Below, piece after piece: positions 1-5,994 of a DNA stretch of 6,093 nt. A program made the translations under genes and the position numbers. Within the stretch, counting starts at the first letter, position 1. Each line of letters begins with the position of its first letter. Source of the stretch: Paraprevotella sp. Lineage in GTDB: Bacteria; Bacteroidota; Bacteroidia; Bacteroidales; Bacteroidaceae. Below the pieces are notes generated by a model. That model had not been told where the DNA came from. It ran no database searches and saw nothing but the letters and a program-made list of their open reading frames with translations. The stretch lies in NCBI GenBank assembly GCA_017425765.1, contig JAFOXE010000037.1, positions 1 through 6,093 on the forward strand, written 5' to 3'.

Positions 1-2141
1 TGGCAATGAACTCCTTCTTCACAAAGAAAATCGCAATCAGGCACAAACAGCGTTCCTTTTTCATCGGTATTGTATTGGTTGATGAGGCTTGCTTCGTTAA
101 AATGATAATAAGCTTTCAATCCGCTCAAATAATCGCCAGCAGGTATAATCTCTTTCTGAGCATTTACCTTGTATGTGTGCTCCCAGCAATAGTTTCCACA
201 ACTTATTTGTGCCGTCAGGTCCACGGGGGTGATTTCTGCTTTTGGTGCATATTTTCCACTTTCGCTGATTACGTCCGGATTGGATGATGTCCATTTCAAG
301 GTTGCTCCATAGGAGGTAGGTTGTTGTAAGGCGATGTTTTTGGTAATGGTTTCCCCGCTCTTTATGGGGAATTGAATGTTCTTTATGTTATAGGCTACGG
401 AATATTGGTCGTACATTCTTGCTCCCCATACGTTTACACCTTTGTCCGACACGGCCGTAAAGCACAACATCTTGATGTGTGAAGGATCAAGGTGTTGCTC
501 TATCCATACACCCTTGTAGGTTGTTCCGTTCAAGGAAATGGTGGCATACGATGTTCCGTTTGTGGTGTTCCATGTGCCGGTCATTGCTCCACTGATGGTG
601 CCATCTATGTTTAGTGTAATGGTTATGGGGGTTATTTCTTCGTATTCCTCGTGGTTCATGCCGTATTTGTGAATCATTATTTGATACTCTCCGGCGATTT
701 CTTCTTTTGAGAACTTCTCACGAGTTGCAATACTGTCATTATTGGCAGTTTCGCCCTTGAACTCAAAGGGGGCGGCCACCAACCAACCGTTTGATGTGGT
801 AAAGAGTTGATGTGTTCGCACCAAATGTCCAACCGTACCATCGTTGAATTTTGTGTGATACACCACAAAGGAGCGTCCTTGGTCGTCTACAATGGCTGAG
901 TTATGACCTTGTGCACATTCTCCCACATTCATCAATCCCCATTGGTTGTAACTACCCAATAGTTTCTCGCCTCGGTCAGATGTTGCGCCGGCACCGTAAT
1001 TCAGTTGCCAAGATGTAAAAATGGCGCTAATTCCTTGTGTATCTGCATAGGGTCCATCAGGTTTCTCCGAGCGGAAGACTCTCATTTCGTAACCTCCGTC
1101 GGGCGCATATCCGCCGTACGAAACGAACAAATAGTAGTAATTCCCGATATGTTGAATATATGCTCCTTCGCCCGATACATAATATCCTCCTGCTATTTTT
1201 TTCCCAAAGTATGGGTCGCTTGTCACGCCTGCCCCCTTTGAACTATAGTTACTTGGATAGTTCACGGTGTAGTCGCGCAGTCCGGTTTTCTCATCCAATT
1301 CCAACATATAGATACCGCCCGACCACGATCCGTATGCCATCCAAAGGTTTTCTTCATTATCGTAGAACACACAAGGGTCAATGGCGTGAGGCCAATAGGT
1401 GCCCCATGAATTGCCCTTATTGTATCGATCGGGCAATCCGTTTTGTGTTCCCAATGCGATTTCCAAGTCAGTATGTCGGTATGAGATCCGTTCGTCGGTG
1501 TTGTTGATGAAACCGCTATACACCACCGGTCCTTGATATACATACGGCCCTTCGGGGTTGTCGGCTGTCAACAATATGATGCAAGAGTTCCATGTTGGTC
1601 CGTTTAGGCTCAGATAGTAACACCATTTTTGCATCGTTGGGTTGTACACCACGTCCGGAGCCCACATATTTCCATCTGTGGTCCAAGATTGTCCATTGTC
1701 GGGCGAGGGTAGGGCGCAATGCCATGCCTGTGCATCAAAATTGCCAAATGTAATGTTTTTTACATCGCTGCCTACAAGGGCTTTTACTTGTTTGGTTTGG
1801 TTTGTCTTGAAGGCCTCATTGAATGAGGCGCTTACCACTTGTCCGTTCTCATTGATGACGCCAAACAACTTGGAATTGTTTACTGATGTCCAATTGTATG
1901 CATCGTTCGATTTGCCCACACCGCAATGCGATCCGAATATGTAATATAGTTTTTGTTTCTGATCAAACACGATGGAAGGGTCGTGTATGCTCACGGTGGA
2001 ATGGCTGTGCGTTTTACACATTTCGGTGGCTTCGGCCGAGGTGATTATGATTTTTGCATTTTCATCTTGTGCCTGAATGGTCAGGGTTGATATTGCATAT
2101 AGTATAAAAAACAATATGTGAATTTTCTGGGTGTTTTTCAT
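1..2141 (-). CDS. Secreted modular GH43 glycoside hydrolase, endo-arabinanase type (C-terminus cut off by window edge)
   Basis: I read the minus frame from the ATG at 2141-2139 to the left edge and found no stop, giving 713 complete codons; the C-terminus lies outside the window. Residues 1-24 form a signal peptide (basic start, hydrophobic core, end IQA|Q) without a lipobox Cys, so the protein is probably exported to the periplasm or beyond. GH43 five-bladed propeller motifs follow: catalytic base D54 in SIHDPSIV, WAPDVV at 160-165, pKa-tuning D255 in HAIDPCVFYD, general acid E325 in SGEGAYI, and H413 in GHNSAI. About 470-575 resembles the beta-sandwich domain that follows the catalytic domain in Abn2-type endo-1,5-alpha-L-arabinanases. 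About 581-665 resembles an atrophied bacterial Ig-like domain, and from about 674 (LKAYYHFNE) a LamG-like domain begins. Family and secretion are well supported; arabinan as substrate is inferred from the motif set and architecture. Arabinoxylan is an alternative. Confidence 0.9.
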   Translation of the reverse strand, partial: MKNTQKIHILFFILYAISTLTIQAQDENAKIIITSAEATEMCKTHSHSTVSIHDPSIVFDQKQKLYYIFGSHCGVGKSNDAYNWTSVNNSKLFGVINENGQVVSASFNEAFKTNQTKQVKALVGSDVKNITFGNFDAQAWHCALPSPDNGQSWTTDGNMWAPDVVYNPTMQKWCYYLSLNGPTWNSCIILLTADNPEGPYVYQGPVVYSGFINNTDERISYRHTDLEIALGTQNGLPDRYNKGNSWGTYWPHAIDPCVFYDNEENLWMAYGSWSGGIYMLELDEKTGLRDYTVNYPSNYSSKGAGVTSDPYFGKKIAGGYYVSGEGAYIQHIGNYYYLFVSYGGYAPDGGYEMRVFRSEKPDGPYADTQGISAIFTSWQLNYGAGATSDRGEKLLGSYNQWGLMNVGECAQGHNSAIVDDQGRSFVVYHTKFNDGTVGHLVRTHQLFTTSNGWLVAAPFEFKGETANNDSIATREKFSKEEIAGEYQIMIHKYGMNHEEYEEITPITITLNIDGTISGAMTGTWNTTNGTSYATISLNGTTYKGVWIEQHLDPSHIKMLCFTAVSDKGVNVWGARMYDQYSVAYNIKNIQFPIKSGETITKNIALQQPTSYGATLKWTSSNPDVISESGKYAPKAEITPVDLTAQISCGNYCWEHTYKVNAQKEIIPAGDYLSGLKAYYHFNEASLINQYNTDEKGTLFVPDCDFLCEEGVHC

Positions 2142-2175
2142 ATAGCCAATAGTTTGTCAAGTGTATTCATTTGGT

Positions 2176-2183
2176 CAAAGATA
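2176..2183 (-). promoter_or_regulatory. Putative -7 promoter element for the modular GH43 gene
   Basis: On the minus strand this reads TATCTTTG, an exact match to the Bacteroidota consensus TAnnTTTG. Transcription would start near 2171, giving a leader of about 30 nt before the ATG at 2141. I see no convincing TTTG-like -33 element 19-21 nt upstream, so the promoter may need an activator, which would fit a polysaccharide-induced gene. The leader has no Shine-Dalgarno sequence, as is common in this phylum. Confidence 0.5.
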
Positions 2184-2411
2184 CATTAAAGTAACGAAAG
2201 AGGAGGTAGGATAACAACGGAAATTTATTTATTCACGTTGAGAGAATGGGTTTTATTTGTTCTATATGGTTTTATTCCATTGATTTCCTGTTTTATCGGA
2301 TGTGTTAAAGGGAAAGAATATGGTAAGGCGTAGCACTTTTATCGTGATACCCTGATTGTGGATAAAAGTAAAGTTGTGTGAGAGTATGATTTATTTGCAG
2401 GGAAACATCAA
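2184..2411. other. Gene-free stretch between the GH43 promoter and the tRNA terminator
   Basis: This AT-rich stretch holds no coding frame I can support on either strand and no tRNA-like fold. The only structure I see is one short inverted repeat at 2335-2369, listed separately. It probably carries upstream control sequence for the GH43 gene at its low-coordinate end. Confidence 0.5.
2335..2369. repeat. Short inverted repeat, 9-bp arms
   Basis: ACTTTTATC (2335-2343) and GATAAAAGT (2361-2369) are perfect inverted copies separated by 17 bases. The stem is AT-rich and weak as an RNA hairpin, and no clear T-tract follows on either strand. A dimeric-protein operator is possible; chance is also possible in such AT-rich DNA. 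Confidence 0.3.
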
Positions 2412-2453
2412 GAAAAAAGCGAGGTAGGAACTTTTTAATTCCTACCTCGCTTT
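2412..2453 (-). terminator. Rho-independent terminator of the tRNA-fMet gene
   Basis: Arms 2416-2430 and 2439-2453 pair perfectly over 15 bp around an 8-base loop. Read on the minus strand, the stem is followed by a run of T (complement of 2413-2418). It starts 6 nt past the tRNA CCA end, so it closes a monocistronic tRNA transcript and separates it from the GH43 gene downstream. Confidence 0.88.
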
Positions 2454-2458
2454 ACTTT

Positions 2459-2534
2459 TGGTTGCGGAGACCCGACTCGAACGGATGACCTCCAGGTTAT
2501 GAGCCTGGCGAGCTACCAACTGCTCCACTCCGCG
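2459..2534 (-). tRNA. Initiator tRNA-fMet (CAT anticodon)
   Basis: The minus strand from 2534 to 2459 folds into a complete 76-nt cloverleaf with anticodon CAT in a CTCATAA loop and an encoded CCA end. Two initiator hallmarks identify it as tRNA-fMet rather than elongator Met or Ile2. Position 1 is C opposite A72, a mismatch, while the other six acceptor pairs are intact (GCGGAG with CTCCGC). The D stem is GAGC/GCTC, giving the A11:U24 pair. The T loop is TTCGAGT. The anticodon stem is CCAGG/CCTGG, so the usual three consecutive G:C pairs of initiators are changed to A29:U41, G30:C40, G31:C39. The tRNA delivers formyl-methionine to the ribosomal P site at start codons. It has its own promoter and terminator. 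Confidence 0.96.
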
Positions 2535-2561
2535 ATATACGCTTCTGCGTGATTGCGAGTG

Positions 2562-2593
2562 CAAAGGTAGGCAATTATCTTTAATCGTGCAAG
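2562..2593 (-). promoter_or_regulatory. Promoter of the tRNA-fMet gene
   Basis: On the minus strand TACCTTTG (2569-2562) matches the Bacteroidota -7 consensus TAnnTTTG exactly. A CTTG (2593-2590) lies exactly 20 nt upstream as a 3-of-4 match to the -33 element TTTG. Transcription would start near 2557, about 23 nt before the mature tRNA 5' end, leaving a short leader for RNase P to remove. Confidence 0.72.
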
Positions 2594-2624
2594 TGTTCGT
2601 GCGAAAAAATCCGAATTTCGTGCG
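2585..2624. repeat. Three direct copies of TCGTGC upstream of the tRNA promoter
   Basis: TCGTGC occurs at 2585-2590, 2597-2602 and 2618-2623. The last two copies extend to TTCGTGCG (2596-2603 and 2617-2624), with starts 21 bp apart, about two helical turns. The array touches the -33 element of the tRNA-fMet promoter and extends upstream of it, where an activator or other DNA-binding protein could sit. No function is known to me. Confidence 0.5.
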
Positions 2625-2706
2625 TTTTGTGTGTTATGAGATTCACTTTTCAGTTAGCTAAGCAACTAATTTTTAGCAAGAAACGATGAATATTTGAAAA
2701 TAAAAT

Positions 2707-2738
2707 CTTGTGATTGTAAAAGAAAACTACTACTTTTG
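2707..2738 (+). promoter_or_regulatory. Promoter of the TetR-fabG-pseudouridine synthase operon
   Basis: TACTTTTG (2731-2738) matches TAnnTTTG exactly, and CTTG (2707-2710) lies 20 nt upstream as the -33 element. The ATG of the regulator is at 2747, only 8 bases after the -7 box, so the mRNA would have almost no 5' leader. An imperfect inverted repeat, GTAAAAG at 2716-2722 with CTTTTGC at 2733-2739, overlaps the spacer and -7 box and could be the operator of the TetR protein; that role is inference. Confidence 0.7.
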
Positions 2739-2746
2739 CTTTTGTT

Positions 2747-3328
2747 ATGGCGGTTTCCAAGACAAAATTAAAGTTAGTAGACGTTGCACGACAGTTGTTT
2801 GCAAAGAATGGTATGGAAAATACCACGATGAACGACATTGCCCAAGCTTCGGGCAAGGGTCGCCGTACGTTGTACACCTACTTTAAGAGCAAGGATGAAA
2901 TTTACTATGCTGTTATTGAGGGCGAAATGGAACGCATCTACGATAAGATGACCGAGGTGGCCGAGTCGAAAACCGAGCTTGAGGAAAAGTTGGTAAGTAT
3001 GGTTTACACCCACTTGGACTTGATGAAGCAAGCGGTAATTCGCAATGGTAATCTTCGTGCCGAGTTCTTCCGTAACATTTGGGCTGTAGAGAAGGCGCGC
3101 AAGCACTTTGATCAAACGGAGATTAAGATTTTCGCCGAAATCTTGGAACAAGGCTCCAAAACGGGTCGATTTGAGGTAGACAATGTTGCTTTGTTGGCCG
3201 ATGTATTGCACTATTGCGTAAAGGGTCTTGAAGTACCTTATATATATGGTCGTTTGGGTAAGGATTTAACCATGACCACCAGCCGACCGATTGTAGAAAA
3301 GATCGTGTACAGACTTTTGGGATTATAA
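2747..3328 (+). CDS. TetR/AcrR-family transcriptional regulator
   Basis: The product has 193 residues, a normal length for the family. Residues about 7-53 form the N-terminal DNA-binding domain: a first helix ending LFAKNGMENTTM, then the helix-turn-helix in NDIAQASGKGRRTLYTYFKSKDEIY with the conserved TLYxYFxSK recognition-helix end. The rest is the helical ligand-binding and dimer domain, which is too variable in this family to predict an inducer. The ATG at 2747 is chosen because the next Met (residue 23) would remove the first helix of the domain. The gene is first in a plus-strand unit, 31 nt ahead of the FabG-like gene with no promoter visible between them. It may therefore repress its own operon and sense an acyl or lipid compound; that is inference from position. 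Confidence 0.93.
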   Translation: MAVSKTKLKLVDVARQLFAKNGMENTTMNDIAQASGKGRRTLYTYFKSKDEIYYAVIEGEMERIYDKMTEVAESKTELEEKLVSMVYTHLDLMKQAVIRNGNLRAEFFRNIWAVEKARKHFDQTEIKIFAEILEQGSKTGRFEVDNVALLADVLHYCVKGLEVPYIYGRLGKDLTMTTSRPIVEKIVYRLLGL

Positions 3329-3359
3329 GTAAAACATACCAAAATAAAACGAATAAAGT

Positions 3360-4106
3360 ATGGGACTATTAACAGGAAAAACAGCGCTTGTAACAGGCGC
3401 AGCGAGAGGAATCGGTAAGGCAATTGCTTTGAAGTTTGCTGCAGAAGGAGCCAATGTGGCTTTCACCGATTTGGTTATAGACGAGAGTGGTTTGGCCACT
3501 GAGGCCGAGATTGCTGCTTATGGTGTTAAGGCAAAGGGTTACGCTTCTAACGCAGCCGATTTTGCACAAACCGAAGAGGTGGTAAATCAAGTAAAGGCCG
3601 ATTTTGGTTCAATCGATATTCTTGTAAACAACGCAGGTATCACCAAGGATGGTTTGATGTTGCGTATGACTGAGGCACAATGGGATGCTGTTATTGCCGT
3701 AAATCTAAAGTCGGCATTCAACTTCATTCATGCTTGTACTCCGATTATGATGCGTCAAAAGGGTGGTAGCATCATCAACATGGCTTCCGTAGTGGGTGTA
3801 CATGGCAATGCAGGTCAGTGCAACTATGCAGCGTCAAAGGCCGGTATGATTGCTTTGGCAAAATCTATAGCTCAGGAGATGGGTGCCAAGGGTATCCGTG
3901 CCAATGCCATTGCTCCGGGATTCATCGAAACTGCCATGACAGCAGCGTTGCCCGATGATGTTCGCGCTGAGTGGTGCAAGAAGATTCCTTTGCGTCGTGG
4001 CGGTACTACCGAAGATGTGGCCAACGTGGCAACATTCTTGGCTTCTGATATGTCTTCTTACGTAACGGGCCAGGTAATTCAGATTGACGGTGGTATGAAC
4101 ATGTAA
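3360..4106 (+). CDS. fabG: 3-oxoacyl-[acyl-carrier-protein] reductase (FabG-like short-chain dehydrogenase)
   Basis: This 248-residue protein is full length for FabG, a cytoplasmic enzyme that reduces 3-oxoacyl-ACP to 3-hydroxyacyl-ACP in fatty-acid elongation. Visible motifs are the Rossmann cofactor loop TGAARGIG at 12-19, NNAG at 90-93, and the catalytic tetrad N115, S143, Y156, K160 (SVVG and NYAASKAG contexts). FabG-type PGFIET follows, and the protein ends in the usual DGGMNM tail. Strand beta2 ends in D37 (FTDL), the acidic position that in classical SDRs favours NAD(H), whereas FabG usually uses NADPH. The leader is A-rich without a Shine-Dalgarno. It sits between the TetR gene and an RluA-family gene, not in a fab cluster, so it could be a second FabG or an SDR acting on another acyl substrate; FabG is the best call. 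Confidence 0.9.
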   Translation: MGLLTGKTALVTGAARGIGKAIALKFAAEGANVAFTDLVIDESGLATEAEIAAYGVKAKGYASNAADFAQTEEVVNQVKADFGSIDILVNNAGITKDGLMLRMTEAQWDAVIAVNLKSAFNFIHACTPIMMRQKGGSIINMASVVGVHGNAGQCNYAASKAGMIALAKSIAQEMGAKGIRANAIAPGFIETAMTAALPDDVRAEWCKKIPLRRGGTTEDVANVATFLASDMSSYVTGQVIQIDGGMNM

Positions 4107-4111
4107 TTGGC

Positions 4112-4792
4112 ATGACCGTTTTATACGAAGACAACCATATCATTATCGTTAACAAGAGCAGTTCGGAAATTGTACAAGGTGATAAAACCGGTGATGTTCC
4201 GCTCTCAGAAACGGTAAAGATGTATATAAAAGAAAAGTATCACAAGCCGGGGAACGTGTTCCTCGGCGTTGTGCATAGATTAGACCGCCCCGTCAGTGGG
4301 GTGGTTGTTTTTGCTCGCACCGGAAAGGCTTTATCGCGATTGAACGAAATGTTTCGCACCAAGGATGTGCATAAGACTTATTGGGCTTTGGTGAAGGACA
4401 AGCCGGTGAAGTCCGAAGGAACTTGTCGCGATTGGATGATTCGCAACGAGAAACAAAATAAAAGTTACGTAAGTCGTGAGGGTGTAAATGGGGCAAAAGA
4501 AGCCATTCTCGACTATAAACTTATTGGCCACACCGACCGCTATCATTTGTTAGAAGTGCAGTTGCATACCGGTCGTCATCATCAAATTCGTTGCCAATTA
4601 TCGCACATGGGTTGTCCCATTAAAGGCGATCTTAAGTATGGCTCGCCACGTAGTAATCCAGATGGGAGCATCTGTTTGCATGCTCGCCGTGTAGAGTTTG
4701 TTCACCCCGTGTCTAAGGAAACCATTAGTGTAGAAGCTCCATTGCCGGACAGCCCTGTGTGGAAGGGAATTCAACTTCTGCAAGAAAGCTAA
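4112..4792 (+). CDS. RluA-family RNA pseudouridine synthase
   Basis: The 226-residue product isomerises uridine to pseudouridine in rRNA or tRNA. The family signature HRLDRPVSG lies at 55-63 with catalytic Asp58. Other family elements are the N-terminal EDNHIIIVNK (6-15), KTYWALV (88-94) and LHTGRHHQIR (151-160), which shapes the RNA-binding active site. There is no N-terminal S4 domain, so it resembles the short, stand-alone RluA/TruC type rather than RluC/RluD. The target uridine cannot be read from the sequence. Its ATG is 5 nt after the fabG stop codon, with no Shine-Dalgarno, so it is co-transcribed and possibly translationally coupled. The link with a lipid gene is probably organisational rather than functional. 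It ends at a shared terminator. Confidence 0.92.
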   Translation: MTVLYEDNHIIIVNKSSSEIVQGDKTGDVPLSETVKMYIKEKYHKPGNVFLGVVHRLDRPVSGVVVFARTGKALSRLNEMFRTKDVHKTYWALVKDKPVKSEGTCRDWMIRNEKQNKSYVSREGVNGAKEAILDYKLIGHTDRYHLLEVQLHTGRHHQIRCQLSHMGCPIKGDLKYGSPRSNPDGSICLHARRVEFVHPVSKETISVEAPLPDSPVWKGIQLLQES

Positions 4793-4833
4793 TCCACGTC
4801 AACTCGATTCTACACATTTTTTGACTACATACA

Positions 4834-4883
4834 AATAAAGCACCGAACACATCAGTCTCAGGTTGTGTGTTCGGTGCTTTATT
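4834..4883. terminator. Bidirectional Rho-independent terminator between convergent genes
   Basis: Arms 4834-4851 and 4866-4883 are perfect 18-bp inverted copies around a 14-base loop. The stem core is GC-rich and its outer end is A/T, giving U-rich 3' flanks on both strands. It lies between the stop of the pseudouridine synthase gene (plus strand) and the stop of the GH43 gene (minus strand), so it can end both transcripts. Confidence 0.88.
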
Positions 4884-4906
4884 GTATATAAGGTATAGAA
4901 TCCTAT

Positions 4907-5953
4907 TTACTTTCTTCTCTTCACTTTTACAGGAGCTACACCCTCGTGCGTAGGAACGACGGGGCGAATGGTTCCGTCTTCATTAAATTCCATGCGGTTG
5001 ATGCAAGTCTGACGGTGGAAACCCGGTCCTTTCTCGCGTGGTAAGTAGTTCTTATTGATTCGGTGGTATACAATATACCATTCATCCTTTCCGGGAAGTT
5101 GTAAGATGGAGTTGTGTGCCGGGCCATAAATCTCTTTCTCAGCATCTTGAATTAAGATTACCGGTTTCTCGGCAACTTTTATAGGTCCAAGTGGTGAGGT
5201 CGAGGTGCCATAAGCCACGTGATAATTAGGTGAGCCGGTGTCGTCCACGCTCCATAAAAAGTAATACAATCCGTTTCGGTAGAATACGTAGGGAGCTTCG
5301 CGATATGCATAGTCCTGCAGCGTGCCGCCCTCTGGTGTCATCAAGGTTTCGGTTTCTTCTTTAATGCTTGTCATGTCTTCGTTCAGTTCGGCGCCTGCCA
5401 TATATCCGTTACCCCAATACAAGTAGCTCTTCCCGCTTACGGGGTCTGTAAATACGTCTACATCTATTTGTTGTCCGTGACGTTGCCCTTTGGGCAAGCG
5501 ATTGATAATGGGGCGTCCGAAGTCGGTAAACGGACCGGTGGGGTGGTCGGCCATAGCCACACCGATGGCCTTGCCATGACGAGTATTTCCGCTGTAATAG
5601 AAATAGTATTTGTACGAACCATTTACCTCCTTCTCCTCAATACATGGAGCCCATGCATTTCCGTCCGACCAAGGAACTTGGTCGGTTCCCAAGTCCAGCA
5701 TAATGCCCTCGTGACGCCAGTCGGTCAGGTCCTTGGAGCTGAACACTGTGAAGTAATATCCCGACCATCCGGGTGCACCGTCGGTAGTGGAATAGATGTA
5801 GAATTGGTTTGTTTTTTTTGAGTAAAGCACTTCCGGGTCGGCGTGAAACTCCGGCAAAATCGGATTTCCACTTGTGCGTTTTTGTGCATCGACCACTTGT
5901 GCGCTGCAGAATAATGCGGCAAGTGCCACCATTAGTTGAGTGTGTCTTTTCAT
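4907..5953 (-). CDS. Secreted single-domain GH43 glycoside hydrolase (arabinofuranosidase/xylosidase type)
   Basis: This 348-residue protein is one GH43 propeller after a signal peptide at 1-23 (VDA|Q). Cys16 follows Phe, so it is not a lipobox and the protein should be soluble in the periplasm or secreted. Catalytic residues expected for GH43 are present: base D39 in FHADPE, pKa-tuning D164 in QQIDVDVF, general acid E219 in YREAPYVF, and H280 in GPAHNSIL near the active-site centre. WAPC occurs at 101-104 where many relatives have an acidic residue after WAP. There is no extra carbohydrate-binding domain, which suggests an exo-acting enzyme trimming arabinose or xylose from oligosaccharides; the exact sugar and subfamily are not resolved. 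The start is 41 nt after the stop of an upstream minus-strand gene with no promoter visible between them, so it is probably the last gene of an operon. Confidence 0.93.
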   Translation of the reverse strand: MKRHTQLMVALAALFCSAQVVDAQKRTSGNPILPEFHADPEVLYSKKTNQFYIYSTTDGAPGWSGYYFTVFSSKDLTDWRHEGIMLDLGTDQVPWSDGNAWAPCIEEKEVNGSYKYYFYYSGNTRHGKAIGVAMADHPTGPFTDFGRPIINRLPKGQRHGQQIDVDVFTDPVSGKSYLYWGNGYMAGAELNEDMTSIKEETETLMTPEGGTLQDYAYREAPYVFYRNGLYYFLWSVDDTGSPNYHVAYGTSTSPLGPIKVAEKPVILIQDAEKEIYGPAHNSILQLPGKDEWYIVYHRINKNYLPREKGPGFHRQTCINRMEFNEDGTIRPVVPTHEGVAPVKVKRRK

Positions 5954-5994
5954 AGATATAATGTTTGGGTTTATTTTGTTTTAGGTTTTGTATT

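Noticed and set aside
6..287. Plus-strand open frame of 93 codons at the left edge
   Set aside because: It is antisense to the Ig-like and LamG-like part of the GH43 gene, whose frame is continuous across it.
1037..1507. Plus-strand open frame of 156 codons
   Set aside because: It lies wholly inside the minus-strand GH43 gene, has no recognisable domain, and is Arg/Ser-rich in the way antisense shadows are.
2203..2211. GAGGTAGGA shared with the tRNA terminator arm at 2421-2429
   Set aside because: A single 9-base match with no further similarity around it; best explained by chance.
2774..3211. Minus-strand open frame of 145 codons
   Set aside because: It is antisense to the well-supported TetR gene, with no motif or promoter of its own.
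5468..5821. Plus-strand open frame of 117 codons
   Set aside because: It is antisense to the second GH43 gene, across its catalytic region; no independent coding evidence.
5905..5953. Possible lipoprotein signal (Cys16) in the second GH43 protein
   Set aside because: The residue before the Cys is Phe, which a lipobox does not allow, and a good signal peptidase I site (VDA|Q) follows.
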